A stretch of DNA of 64,000 nucleotides, from contig JAHLLQ010000005.1 of the NCBI GenBank assembly GCA_020444065.1, positions 347,171 through 411,170 of the forward strand, in the 5' to 3' direction. The stretch comes from a bacterium (GTDB taxonomy: Bacteria; Sumerlaeota; Sumerlaeia; SLMS01; JAHLLQ01). Shown here in pieces: positions 44,872 through 54,243 of this stretch. Below the pieces are notes generated by a model. That model saw nothing but the letters and a program-made list of their open reading frames with translations. It made no database searches and was not told where the DNA came from. Position numbers and translations under genes: made by a program. Each line of letters opens with the position of its first letter. Within the stretch, counting starts at the first letter, position 1.

Positions 44872-45091
44872 GGTGTCTGCTCCCTTGTGTGGAATTTCGG
44901 GGTACGAGATTGACCGAAGACGGTATTCTCGACCTCCAATCCCACAATAGCATGGCCTCCTGATCCTCTGACCGATCTTTGATTCACAAGGAATGATCAG
45001 AGTGGGCATGGTCTTCATTGCAGCAGATCCAGGCTCCAAAAGCCATGGGCACTTTGTACATGCAGCGAACGATCATCATCCCCAGTGAGAC

Positions 45092-45126
45092 ATGGAAGAC
45101 GCAGATATGCGGCGGATGTGCGTCAC
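45092..45126. repeat. 34-nt repeat, copy D
   Basis: Begins atggaagacgcagatatgcg; outer GACGCA / TGCGTC pair perfectly around the gcggcggat core. A rearranged partial copy (gtcttcattgcagcagatcc) lies at 45011-45030. Confidence 0.6.
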
Positions 45127-45158
45127 CAAGCCTTGCCCTGCGTGGTGTTTACCAAACG

Positions 45159-45180
45159 AATGGGCTTGCACCCATTTTTC
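45159..45180 (+). terminator. Terminator-like hairpin in the defence operon leader
   Basis: AATGGG-cttgca-CCCATT followed by TTTC, about 80 bases before the operon's first gene. A further hairpin GTATCC / GGATAC lies at 45224-45239, just before the ribosome site. Confidence 0.5.
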
Positions 45181-45258
45181 GCCTTCTTCACCGTTTTGAA
45201 CAGGAAATAAACCGAAGAAGCCGGTATCCGCAGGGATACGACGGTAAAGGCTTGAACC

Positions 45259-45498
45259 GTGGAAAAAAGCGAACGCTGGGTCTCCGTGGAGGAGATTACC
45301 GAACACCTGGGTGTCTCGTCTGACACGGTTTATCGGTGGATATCCGAGAAGGAGATGCCCTGCGCCAGGGTCGGTAGAAGGTGGAAGTTCAAGGTTTCAG
45401 AAGTGGATTCTTGGGCAAGATCCGGCAAGGCCGCGGATCAAGACGAGGGTACGGAGGGAAGCGAAGAGGATTCACCTCGGAAGGGTGGGGCACGCTAA
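45259..45498 (+). CDS. Excisionase-family HTH DNA-binding protein
   Basis: A 79-residue protein with the HTH_17 fold: WVSVEEITEHLGVSSDTVYRW followed by ISEKEMPCARVGRRWKFK and a wing, then an acidic tail. Such small proteins are excisionases or compact repressors and are often the first gene of defence operons. The start is a GTG with AAAGG nine bases upstream. Its stop touches the helicase start, so the two are translationally linked. Likely role: regulator of the operon. Confidence 0.85.
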   Translation: MEKSERWVSVEEITEHLGVSSDTVYRWISEKEMPCARVGRRWKFKVSEVDSWARSGKAADQDEGTEGSEEDSPRKGGAR

Positions 45499-48400
45499 AT
45501 GGATGTCTTCAACTTTCGCGACCAGCTCATCGAGGACTACAGCGGGTATATTCAGTCCTTTGTCCGGATCAAGGACGCCAGGATTCAGCAAGCCGTAGAG
45601 AAGAGCCTCGCGGATGGGGACCTCTGGCCCGACCCGCTGATCCAACTCAATCCTGGTTTCGAGCCGGGTGGAACTGTTGACGAGCTTGCCTCAGAGGGGC
45701 TGCTGCATTCCGAGTGCCGATCAATTTTCCGCCGCAAACCCACACCCAATGAGGATCGTGGCCCGATCACCTTCCACCGTCACCAAGTCGAAGGTATGCG
45801 AGCTGCGCGGCGCGAGGAGAGCTACGTCCTAACCACAGGCACGGGCTCAGGCAAGAGCCTGGCTTACATCACACCCATCGTGGACCATGTTCTTCGTCGT
45901 GGGAGTGGGCGTGGGGTACAGGCCATCATCGTTTACCCTATGAATGCCTTGGCAAACTCCCAGGAGCAGGAGCTGAGGAAGTTCCTCCACCACGGATACC
46001 CTGAGGGTCAACCGCCCGTGACTTTCAGGCGCTACACCGGCCAGGAGAAGGACGACGAACGACGAGCCATCCTGGACAACCCGCCAGACATCATCCTCAC
46101 CAACTACGTAATGCTGGAGCTGATCCTGACGCGTCCCCAGGAGTCATCCATCGTCGAAGCGGCCAAGGGGCTGAGGTTTCTCGTTCTTGATGAACTCCAC
46201 ACATATCGAGGAAGACAAGGGTCCGACGTTTCCATGCTCGTGCGGAGGCTTCGAGATCGATGTGACGCCAAGGATCTCCTGTGTGTTGGAACATCTGCCA
46301 CATTGGCAGTAGGCTCTTCTCTAAAGAAAAGTAAGGAGGAGGTGGCAAAGGTCGCTTCGACGCTCTTTGGCACGACCATCAAGCCGGGGAACGTCATTGG
46401 TGAGTCGCTCCGCAGGACCACACCAGAGCGCGACTTTGCCTCTGCGTCTGGGCGTGCCTCTCTTCTCTCCTCAGCTACTTCATGGGGTTCTGTCACACCT
46501 GCCTTCACAAGAGAGAGCTTCTGCGAAGACTCACTGGTTTGCTGGATCGAAGACACTTTCGGTCTGACCAAAGATACCGAGACCGGCATCTTGATCAGAT
46601 CCACCCCACGGTCGCTCGATGGCGAGGCAGGAGCAGGAAGACAACTGGCTGAAATCACCGGCTGCGATGTTTCAATGTGCCGCTCAGCCATTCAGAGTGC
46701 TTTCATTGCCGGGAATACACTCCTGGATGAGTATGACCGACCCGTCTTCGCCTTTCGACTTCACCAGTTCGTCGCGAAGGGCGAGAGTGTCTATGCATCG
46801 CTTGAATCGACAAGCTCACGGTACATCACTGTCCACCCCCAGAAGCGAGTACCCATCGAAGGGCATGAGAACAAGCTCCTGCTGCCGCTGGCATTCTGTC
46901 GCGAATGTGGTCAGGACTACTACGTTGTGCGCCGCATCGAGATGGATGGAGGTGGTTTTCGCTACCTGGAGATGCAGTTCAACTCGGCTCTCGATGACAG
47001 CGACGGTGAGCCAGGGTACCTCTATCTCGATGAGCATGGAGTATGGCCCGACGATGATCCAGAGGCACTTGCCGACGTGGTTCCCGAAGAGTGGCTCGAG
47101 ATCAAGAAGGGGAAGCGGGTCATCAAGTACAGCCGGAGGAAGCACCTTCCGAGAGTTATCCACGTGTCGCCGGAGGGGGTCGAAGGCCAAGGGGATCTTC
47201 GAGCCCTCTGGATTCCCGCACCGTTCAAGTTCTGCCTGAGCTGTAAGATTGCCTACAACGTTCGGCAGAAGTCCGACTACGGCAAGCTCTCCACTCTCGG
47301 TTCGGAAGGCCGGTCAACGGCGACGACCATTCTGGCCCTCGGTGCCGTCAGCCGCTTGAAGATCGACCAGGACCTCTCAGATGAGGCCAAGAAGCTCCTC
47401 AGCTTCACCGACAACCGCCAGGATGCTTCTCTCCAGGCAGGGCACTTCAACGACTTTGTGCTGGTGTCCCTGATCCGTGCAGCACTGCTGAGAGCCCTCA
47501 CGATCGCTGGATCGGCGGGCATTCGCCATGAGGATCTTACGAACTCTGTCTATACGGCGCTCGGCCTCTCGCCGGAGTTCTACGCGCAGAACCCAACAGT
47601 CCGATTTGCGGCACGTGACGCCGTCGACCGGGCGCTCCGCGAGGTCATTGGGTATCACCTGTACAGAGACCTGCGCAGGGGATGGCGTGTGGTCGCTCCG
47701 AATCTGGAGCAATGCGGTCTGTTGCGCGTTGAGTATCAGAGCCTACGGCAAGCCTGCGAAGCCGAAGACATCTGGCAAGGAACTCATCAAGTGCTAGTCT
47801 CGGCATCGCCCGATGAGCGTCTCCTCGTTTGCAAGACATTGTTGGACTTCATTCGCCGCAGTCTCGCGATCAATGTGGACTACCTGAAGGCCTCTTACCA
47901 GGAGCGAATCCAGCAACAGAGCAGCCAAAACCTCATCGAACCCTGGTCCATTGATGAAGGCGAGAAGCTCGAACAGGCCCGGATGGTATACGCCCGACAG
48001 GGTGGCAATGACGATGATGGCGAGGCTGTAATCAATCTGTCTCCCCGCGGTGGGTTTGGTCAGTACCTTCGGCGCACAGGGCTCTTTACCTCAGGTCCGA
48101 TCGGCAAAACAGAGGACACCGCTGCGATCATCTCGGACTTGCTGAAGGTCCTTTGTGACCAGGCAGGAATTCTCACACGTACGCCAGGTAACAAACACGA
48201 TGGCTACCAGCTCTCTGCTGGGGCGATTCTCTGGTGTGTGGGTGATGGAGAAGAGGCTTTCCATGATCCGATCCGCGTTCCTCAACAGCCAGACGAAGGA
48301 CTTCGCACCAACGAGTTTTTCGTCCGATTCTACCGAGAAGCAACCGAGCACCTCATCGGATTGGAAGCGCGAGAGCATACTGCCCAAGTGCAAGCGGATG

Positions 48401-50697
48401 AGAGGATTGATCGAGAGACACGGTTCCGGGGTGGCAATCTGCCGATCCTCTTCTGCTCACCTACCATGGAGCTGGGTGTCGACATCTCCGATTTGAATGT
48501 CGTGAACATGAGGAATGTGCCGCCCACGCCCGCGAACTACGCACAACGCAGTGGTCGGGCAGGTCGAAGCGGACAACCGGCCTTTGTCTACACATACTGC
48601 GCGACTGGCAGCCCGCATGATTCCTACTACTTCAAACGAGCAACCCAGATGGTGGCGGGTGCTGTCGCTCCTCCACAACTCGACGTCGCCAACGAAGACC
48701 TGGTACGGAGCCATGTCCAGGCCATCTGGCTGTCAGAGTCAGGGCTGGATCTTGGCAAGTCCCTCGCGGATGTTCTGGACGTAACAGGCGACACACCTTC
48801 CTTGGAGATACTCCCGAGCATCCGTGAAAGGCTCAACTCTCCGATTGTTCGCAACAAGGCCCGGCAACGGGCGCAGCGACTTCTGGACTCCGTCGCTGGG
48901 CAACTTGAAGACGCCGACTGGTACTCCCCGGACTGGCTTGAACGCGTGCTGAACGCCGTACCACAGCAGTTCGAGAACGCTTGCCAGCGTTGGAAGGGCC
49001 TTTACCGCGCCGCGCTCGATCAGATGGCGAGGCAGAACAAGGTCCGGCGCGATGCTTCACGACAGCAGGATTGGAGGGAGGCGGAGCGCCTCTACAACGA
49101 AGCGAAGCAGCAGCTATCCCTGCTCGTAGATACCAAGAACCTCGCCCAGTCCGATTTCTACTCGTATCGATACTTTGCCTCCGAGGGCTTCCTGCCTGGC
49201 TACAATTTCCCACGTCTTCCACTGTCGGCCTACATCCCTGGGCGGCGTGGCAAGAAGGGGCGCGAGGAGTTCCTCTCCCGTCCGCGCTTTCTGGCGATCT
49301 CCGAGTTCGGTCCTCGATCCTTCATATACCACGAGGGCTCGCGTTACCTGGTGAATCGCGTGATCCTGCCTGTTGAGCGTAGCGATGACGAGGGTGAAGT
49401 CACCCTCACCCGCCGGGCGAAGGTCTGCGAGACATGCGGCTACATCCATCCCCTCGGCAAGGAGCCCGGCCCCGAGAAGTGCGACCGTTGCGGCTCACAC
49501 CTCGGGCGCTGCTACGACAATCTCTTCCGCATGCAGAGCGTTGTTGGAAAACGCCGCGATCGCATCAATTGTGATGAGGAAGAGCGGTTCCGGCTCGGCT
49601 ACCAGATCATCTCCGGCGTTCGGTTTGCCGAGTATGGCGGAGTGAGATCCCGCAAGATGGCTGAGATGCGGAGCCCATCCGGAGAGCTGCTCGCATCCAT
49701 CCAGTACGGCCAGGCTGCAACCCTCTGGCGGATGAACGTTGGTTGGTCACGTTTCAAGGACAGTGAGAAGCAGAAGGGCTTTCTCCTGGATACGGAGCGT
49801 GGCTACTGGGCCAAGGACTCCCGAGTCGTCGAGGACGATGAGGACGATCCGCTGACGCCAAAGGTTCAGAAGGTCATTCCCTACGTCGAGGACCGCCGGA
49901 ACTGCGTCCTGATCGAACCCACTGGAGACTTGGGCGATGCCGTCATTGCCTCGCTCCAAGCTGCCATGAAGAGCGCAGTCCAGCAGGAGTATCATCTGGA
50001 AGACAACGAGCTGGCTGCCGAAGGACTACCCAGCGTCGGACAGCGTCGAGTCATCCTCCTCTACGAAGCTGCCGAAGGCGGCGCTGGCGCTCTGCGCCGA
50101 TTGGTCGAAGATCGTTCAGCTCTCCCGAGAATTGCTGCACGCGCCTTGGAACTCTGCCATTTCGATCCCGCAAGCGGCGATGACCTAAAGCGTGCTCCGA
50201 ACGCGAAGGAAGACTGTGCCATCGCCTGCTATGACTGTCTTCTCTCGTACTACAACCAGCGCGACCACGAACTTCTGGATCGCCATGCGATTCGCGATGT
50301 TCTGATGAAGTGGCAGAAATCCGAAATGTTTCTGAGCAGCGGGGAGCTGACGCGGACGCAGCATCTTGAGGCTCTCAAGCGCCACTGCGATTCCAAGCTC
50401 GAACGAGACTGGCTGGACCTCTTGGAAGCTCACCAACTGCGTCTCCCAAGCCATGCCCAGCACTTGATCGCGGAATGCCACACAAAGCCTGACTTCTTCT
50501 ACGAAGACCAGTCGCTGGCCGTCTACATTGATGGGCCTCCGCACGACTTTCCTGAGCGCCAGAGCAGAGACAAGGACAAGCAGTCCGCCCTGGAAAACCA
50601 CGGATTCTGGGTCCTTCGTTTCCATCATCAGGACGACTGGCGTCAGAAGCTCGCCGAGCATCCCGAGGTCTTCGGCAAGCTGGAGGATCGATCATGA
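45499..50697 (+). CDS. DUF1998 superfamily 2 helicase with C-terminal nuclease-like domain
   Basis: A 1732-residue helicase. Motif I is LTTGTGSGKS (about residue 113), the DEAH-type box VLDELHTY (about 230), motif III GTSATLA (about 265), motif VI AQRSGRAGRSG (about 1014), with a very long insert between the RecA lobes that carries paired cysteines (FCRECG, FCLSC). A zinc ribbon (CETCGY ... CDRCGS) lies near 1312-1332. DUF1998/MZB follows (EAAEGGAGALRRL; CAIACYDCLLSYYNQRDH, about 1515-1595). The last 100 residues resemble a Vsr/DUF559 PD-(D/E)XK fold (KPDFFYEDQSLAVYIDGPPH). Related parts occur in DISARM DrmA/DrmB, Druantia DruE and MrfA. It probably translocates on DNA as the motor of the defence operon. 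Confidence 0.85.
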   Translation: MDVFNFRDQLIEDYSGYIQSFVRIKDARIQQAVEKSLADGDLWPDPLIQLNPGFEPGGTVDELASEGLLHSECRSIFRRKPTPNEDRGPITFHRHQVEGMRAARREESYVLTTGTGSGKSLAYITPIVDHVLRRGSGRGVQAIIVYPMNALANSQEQELRKFLHHGYPEGQPPVTFRRYTGQEKDDERRAILDNPPDIILTNYVMLELILTRPQESSIVEAAKGLRFLVLDELHTYRGRQGSDVSMLVRRLRDRCDAKDLLCVGTSATLAVGSSLKKSKEEVAKVASTLFGTTIKPGNVIGESLRRTTPERDFASASGRASLLSSATSWGSVTPAFTRESFCEDSLVCWIEDTFGLTKDTETGILIRSTPRSLDGEAGAGRQLAEITGCDVSMCRSAIQSAFIAGNTLLDEYDRPVFAFRLHQFVAKGESVYASLESTSSRYITVHPQKRVPIEGHENKLLLPLAFCRECGQDYYVVRRIEMDGGGFRYLEMQFNSALDDSDGEPGYLYLDEHGVWPDDDPEALADVVPEEWLEIKKGKRVIKYSRRKHLPRVIHVSPEGVEGQGDLRALWIPAPFKFCLSCKIAYNVRQKSDYGKLSTLGSEGRSTATTILALGAVSRLKIDQDLSDEAKKLLSFTDNRQDASLQAGHFNDFVLVSLIRAALLRALTIAGSAGIRHEDLTNSVYTALGLSPEFYAQNPTVRFAARDAVDRALREVIGYHLYRDLRRGWRVVAPNLEQCGLLRVEYQSLRQACEAEDIWQGTHQVLVSASPDERLLVCKTLLDFIRRSLAINVDYLKASYQERIQQQSSQNLIEPWSIDEGEKLEQARMVYARQGGNDDDGEAVINLSPRGGFGQYLRRTGLFTSGPIGKTEDTAAIISDLLKVLCDQAGILTRTPGNKHDGYQLSAGAILWCVGDGEEAFHDPIRVPQQPDEGLRTNEFFVRFYREATEHLIGLEAREHTAQVQADERIDRETRFRGGNLPILFCSPTMELGVDISDLNVVNMRNVPPTPANYAQRSGRAGRSGQPAFVYTYCATGSPHDSYYFKRATQMVAGAVAPPQLDVANEDLVRSHVQAIWLSESGLDLGKSLADVLDVTGDTPSLEILPSIRERLNSPIVRNKARQRAQRLLDSVAGQLEDADWYSPDWLERVLNAVPQQFENACQRWKGLYRAALDQMARQNKVRRDASRQQDWREAERLYNEAKQQLSLLVDTKNLAQSDFYSYRYFASEGFLPGYNFPRLPLSAYIPGRRGKKGREEFLSRPRFLAISEFGPRSFIYHEGSRYLVNRVILPVERSDDEGEVTLTRRAKVCETCGYIHPLGKEPGPEKCDRCGSHLGRCYDNLFRMQSVVGKRRDRINCDEEERFRLGYQIISGVRFAEYGGVRSRKMAEMRSPSGELLASIQYGQAATLWRMNVGWSRFKDSEKQKGFLLDTERGYWAKDSRVVEDDEDDPLTPKVQKVIPYVEDRRNCVLIEPTGDLGDAVIASLQAAMKSAVQQEYHLEDNELAAEGLPSVGQRRVILLYEAAEGGAGALRRLVEDRSALPRIAARALELCHFDPASGDDLKRAPNAKEDCAIACYDCLLSYYNQRDHELLDRHAIRDVLMKWQKSEMFLSSGELTRTQHLEALKRHCDSKLERDWLDLLEAHQLRLPSHAQHLIAECHTKPDFFYEDQSLAVYIDGPPHDFPERQSRDKDKQSALENHGFWVLRFHHQDDWRQKLAEHPEVFGKLEDRS

Positions 50698-53537
50698 GCG
50701 CTTTTGCGGTTGGTTCCCTGGTTTCGGCACGCGGACGGGAGTGGGTGGTGCTTCCATCGGAAGAGGATCTTGAGCTGCTCCCTGTGCGACCCCTCGGTGG
50801 CCGCGACGATGAGACGACAGCTCTCTTGCCTGCGTTGGAGGAAGTCACCCCCGCCTCTTTCGCACTACCAACAGCGGATCAACTGGGCGACCATCGATCT
50901 TGCTCATTGCTGCGCGATGCTCTTCGACTTGGTTTTCGCAACAGTGCCGGTCCCTTCCGATCCTTCGCCAGGATAGCCGTCGAGCCACGGCCTTACCAGC
51001 TTGTGCCCCTCCTGATGGCTTTGAAGCTCGATCCTGTACGCCTGCTCATTGCCGACGATCTTGGCGTTGGTAAGTCGATCGAAGCCGCGCTGATCGCCCG
51101 CGAACTTCTTGATCGTGGAGAGATCAGAAGGTCTGCCGTCCTCTGCCCTCCTCACCTCGCTGAGCAGTGGCAGGAAGAGCTTCGCAGCAAGTTCAACATC
51201 GATGCCCAGCTTGTTCTCTCCAGCACCGCGAACGCCCTGGAGAAGCGCTGCATGGCCCACCAGTCCATCTTCGAGGTGTACGACCACGTCGTCATCTCCA
51301 TGGACTTCATCAAGCAGCGTGGCCGTAAGGACGAGTTCCTTCGCACCAGCCCCGATCTGCTCATCGTGGACGAGGCCCATACCTGCGCTTACTCGGGTGA
51401 TACGCGAAGCGGACAGCACCTCCGCTGGGATTTGATCAACGAGCTTTCGCGCATACCCGAGAAGCACATCGTGCTGGTGACCGCGACGCCGCACACAGGC
51501 AAGGAAGAGAACTTCCGCTCCTTGCTCTGCCTTCTGGACTCCAGTTTCGCAAACCTTCCAGAGGATCTCTCAGGTCAGCGAAACGAAGCCCATCGTCGTC
51601 GTTTGGCCCAGCACTTTGTCCAGCGGCGCAGGGGCGACATCCTCAACTACATGGAAGCCGCGACGCACTTCCCCACGCGTCTGGAGAAGGAAGAGACCTA
51701 CAAGCTTCATCCCGAGTACGCCCAGCTTTTCGACCGCGTCGTTGATTACGCTCGCGAGATCATTCATGTTCCCGGCGAAGCCGCTAACCGTCAGCGCATT
51801 CGTTGGTGGTCAGCGATCGCCCTGCTCAGATCGTTGGCATCCAGTCCCGCTTCCGCAGCGGCGAGCCTTCGGTCACGCGCAGGGTTTACCGGCGAAGAGT
51901 CCCAGGAAGAGATCGATGAGGCTGGTCGCCGACTGATCCTCGACGCGACCGAAGTCGAAGGTGCAGACACGACAGATTCGACCCCTGGCTCGGATGTCAT
52001 GGAGATGCTGCCCGACTCGGCTCAGGACCGCCGTCGCCTTTTGGCCTTGGCGAAAGCAGCGGATGCACTGGCTGGAGAAAAAGACGAGAAGCTGAAGAAG
52101 GCAGCAAAGCTGCTGAAGAAACTCGTCAATGACGGCAGCCGCCCCATTGTCTTCTGTCGATTCATCCATACTGCGGAGTACGTTGCTGATCAACTTCGCT
52201 CAATGATGCCGAAAGCTGTCGAAGTCGCGGCGGTCACTGGCAGCATCCCACCCAGCGAGCGCGAAGAACGGATCCTCGAACTCTCGAAGAGCGACAAGCG
52301 GGTCCTGGTCTGCACGGACTGCCTTTCGGAAGGCATCAATCTACAGGATCACTTCGACGCGGTCTTCCACTACGATCTCGGATGGTCGCCAACCCGCCAC
52401 GAGCAGCGCGAAGGAAGGGTAGATCGATACGGTCAGCCGAAGGATCAGGTCCACGTCGTCACGTACTACGGAACCGACACGAAGATCGACGGTATCGTGC
52501 TCGATGTTCTCATCAGAAAACATCAGACGATCAAGAGCACCCTCGGCATCTCGGTTCCCGTGCCTGCCGAAACGAACAAGGTGGTCGAGGCCATCTTCGA
52601 GGGACTCCTTCTCCGCGGTGCACGCGACTTCAACCCGGACCAGATGGAGCTTTTCGCGCCGGACGAGTTCGCCTCAGAGCGCGACGCCTTCCACAAGGAG
52701 TGGGTCAACGCCTCCGAGCGTGAGAAGCGCTCCCGCACGATGTTCGCACAGGAAGGCATCAAGGTGGACGAGGTCGCACGCGAACTCGAAGCTGCCCGTG
52801 AAGCCATTGGCTCCGGCACGCGCCTTCCCGAGTTCGTCACTGCGGCGATCGAATCAGTGGGAGGAACCGTCCGTATCAAGAACGACACCTACCACCTCGC
52901 CGTCGCTGAATCTCCCATCGAAGTGCGCGACCTTCTGCGCGAGTCCTTCGGTAGGAGCCTGAAGGCCACCGCGAAGTTCCAACTCCCCGTACCCGAAGGC
53001 ACCCTTTACTTTCATCGAACTCACCGCGCCGTCGAAGCCATCGCCAACCACATCTTCACGACGGCTCTCGATCCTCTGACAACAAACGCCCCCGCACGTC
53101 GCGCTGGGGTGATCCGCACCCGCAGCGTCAGCGTTCGCACGACCCTGCTTTTGGTTCGCTTCCGATACCACATCCTCACCAAGCGCGGAGATGAGGAGTA
53201 TCCCCTCCTCGCCGAAGACTGCCAGCTTGTTGCCTACCGGGGTGCTGCCGCCGATGCCGAATGGATGTCTGAAGAAGAAGCTTCCAACCTGCTCCATTCG
53301 ATCCCCGACGCAGAACGCGAAGTCCCCTTCGGCCAGGCCAAGGCCATGATCAACAGCGTGATCGAAGGCTACGAGGCTCTCATTCCACACCTGAACCAGG
53401 TCGCCAACGAACGCGGCGACCAATTGCTCGACCAACACCGCCGCGTCCGCGATGCCGCCCGCCAGAAGGGTGTCACCTACCGCGTCGAACCTAACTTGCC
53501 CGCCGATGTTCTCGGCGTGTATGTGTACCTGCCATAA
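50694..53537 (+). CDS. SNF2/HepA-type helicase (DrmD-like)
   Basis: A 947-residue SNF2-family ATPase. Walker A is IADDLGVGKSIEA (about residue 121), the DEAH box IVDEAHTCAY (about 225), motif III VTATPHTGK (about 261), and the C-terminal lobe has EGINLQDHFDAVFHYDL and QREGRVDRYGQ (about 573). Length and layout fit DrmD of class 1 DISARM. The ATG overlaps the previous stop (ATGA), a sign of coupled translation with the large helicase. Expected role: duplex DNA translocase in phage restriction. No substrate-specific accessory domain was recognised in the last 250 residues. Confidence 0.85.
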   Translation: MSAFAVGSLVSARGREWVVLPSEEDLELLPVRPLGGRDDETTALLPALEEVTPASFALPTADQLGDHRSCSLLRDALRLGFRNSAGPFRSFARIAVEPRPYQLVPLLMALKLDPVRLLIADDLGVGKSIEAALIARELLDRGEIRRSAVLCPPHLAEQWQEELRSKFNIDAQLVLSSTANALEKRCMAHQSIFEVYDHVVISMDFIKQRGRKDEFLRTSPDLLIVDEAHTCAYSGDTRSGQHLRWDLINELSRIPEKHIVLVTATPHTGKEENFRSLLCLLDSSFANLPEDLSGQRNEAHRRRLAQHFVQRRRGDILNYMEAATHFPTRLEKEETYKLHPEYAQLFDRVVDYAREIIHVPGEAANRQRIRWWSAIALLRSLASSPASAAASLRSRAGFTGEESQEEIDEAGRRLILDATEVEGADTTDSTPGSDVMEMLPDSAQDRRRLLALAKAADALAGEKDEKLKKAAKLLKKLVNDGSRPIVFCRFIHTAEYVADQLRSMMPKAVEVAAVTGSIPPSEREERILELSKSDKRVLVCTDCLSEGINLQDHFDAVFHYDLGWSPTRHEQREGRVDRYGQPKDQVHVVTYYGTDTKIDGIVLDVLIRKHQTIKSTLGISVPVPAETNKVVEAIFEGLLLRGARDFNPDQMELFAPDEFASERDAFHKEWVNASEREKRSRTMFAQEGIKVDEVARELEAAREAIGSGTRLPEFVTAAIESVGGTVRIKNDTYHLAVAESPIEVRDLLRESFGRSLKATAKFQLPVPEGTLYFHRTHRAVEAIANHIFTTALDPLTTNAPARRAGVIRTRSVSVRTTLLLVRFRYHILTKRGDEEYPLLAEDCQLVAYRGAAADAEWMSEEEASNLLHSIPDAEREVPFGQAKAMINSVIEGYEALIPHLNQVANERGDQLLDQHRRVRDAARQKGVTYRVEPNLPADVLGVYVYLP

Positions 53538-53549
53538 GGAGAACAGATC

Positions 53550-54239
53550 ATGTCAGCAGGAACCCGGATGATCCTGGTTAGAAGTCATGGCCCAAATACA
53601 CAAAGCGTTGGCACCGCATTGAAGATCGCCGTTGGTTATGCCAGAGACAACAATCTGGAGCACATCCTCTTGCTTGTCCCAACAAAAGGAAACGCCGCGA
53701 CAACAATCGTTGGAAGCACGCTTGGCGAGGATTTCATCAAGGGGCTGTTGAAACAAGACTGCGTTGTCGAGGGCATCCGATTCTCGACCGAGAGCGTAAA
53801 GACCTTCTCAAAGTTCACAAGAGCCGACGTTGCCATCGGCTTTCACGTTGCCAAGGACGGCATTGACAAGGTTGTCGACTCGGAGCAACTTCGCGCCTTT
53901 GTCTTCGTCCCTTGGCTGAGTGACGAAGGGGAGGCGTTCGAGAAAACTTGGCAACCATCTGTTTTCGAGTCTGACGGAGCGCCTGCGGAGGGGGTTTCCC
54001 CCCTTCTGCTGACGCCTGCCTTAGAACAGGAACTGGAGAGCCTGACACGAATCGTCAACCTGTCCACAGGCATAGGGCATCCCTCGGACAAAAGGACCGC
54101 ACAAGACAAGTTCAAGGCCCTGAAAAAGCAGGGAGTTGAGATAGATCCCGAAGCCGTTCGCGCATGGGCGGTGACTCATGGCTGGCAGTCGGACGACGCT
54201 GACGACCTCGCCAAGCTCGCTGCGAGGTACGCCAAGTAG
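53550..54239 (+). CDS. Unknown protein inside the defence operon core
   Basis: A 229-residue protein with AAGGAGA well placed before ATG 53550. The first 130 residues look like a Rossmann-type alternation (TRMILVRSHGPNTQSVGTAL, LEHILLLVPTKGNAATT, ADVAIGFHVAKDG, AFVFVPWL). The rest is helical, ending AVRAWAVTHGWQSDDADDLAK. No family is recognised. It sits 12 bases after the SNF2 gene and four before the methylase, so is probably an obligate part of that machine, perhaps an adaptor or regulator. Confidence 0.6.
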   Translation: MSAGTRMILVRSHGPNTQSVGTALKIAVGYARDNNLEHILLLVPTKGNAATTIVGSTLGEDFIKGLLKQDCVVEGIRFSTESVKTFSKFTRADVAIGFHVAKDGIDKVVDSEQLRAFVFVPWLSDEGEAFEKTWQPSVFESDGAPAEGVSPLLLTPALEQELESLTRIVNLSTGIGHPSDKRTAQDKFKALKKQGVEIDPEAVRAWAVTHGWQSDDADDLAKLAARYAK

Positions 54240-54243
54240 ACCC

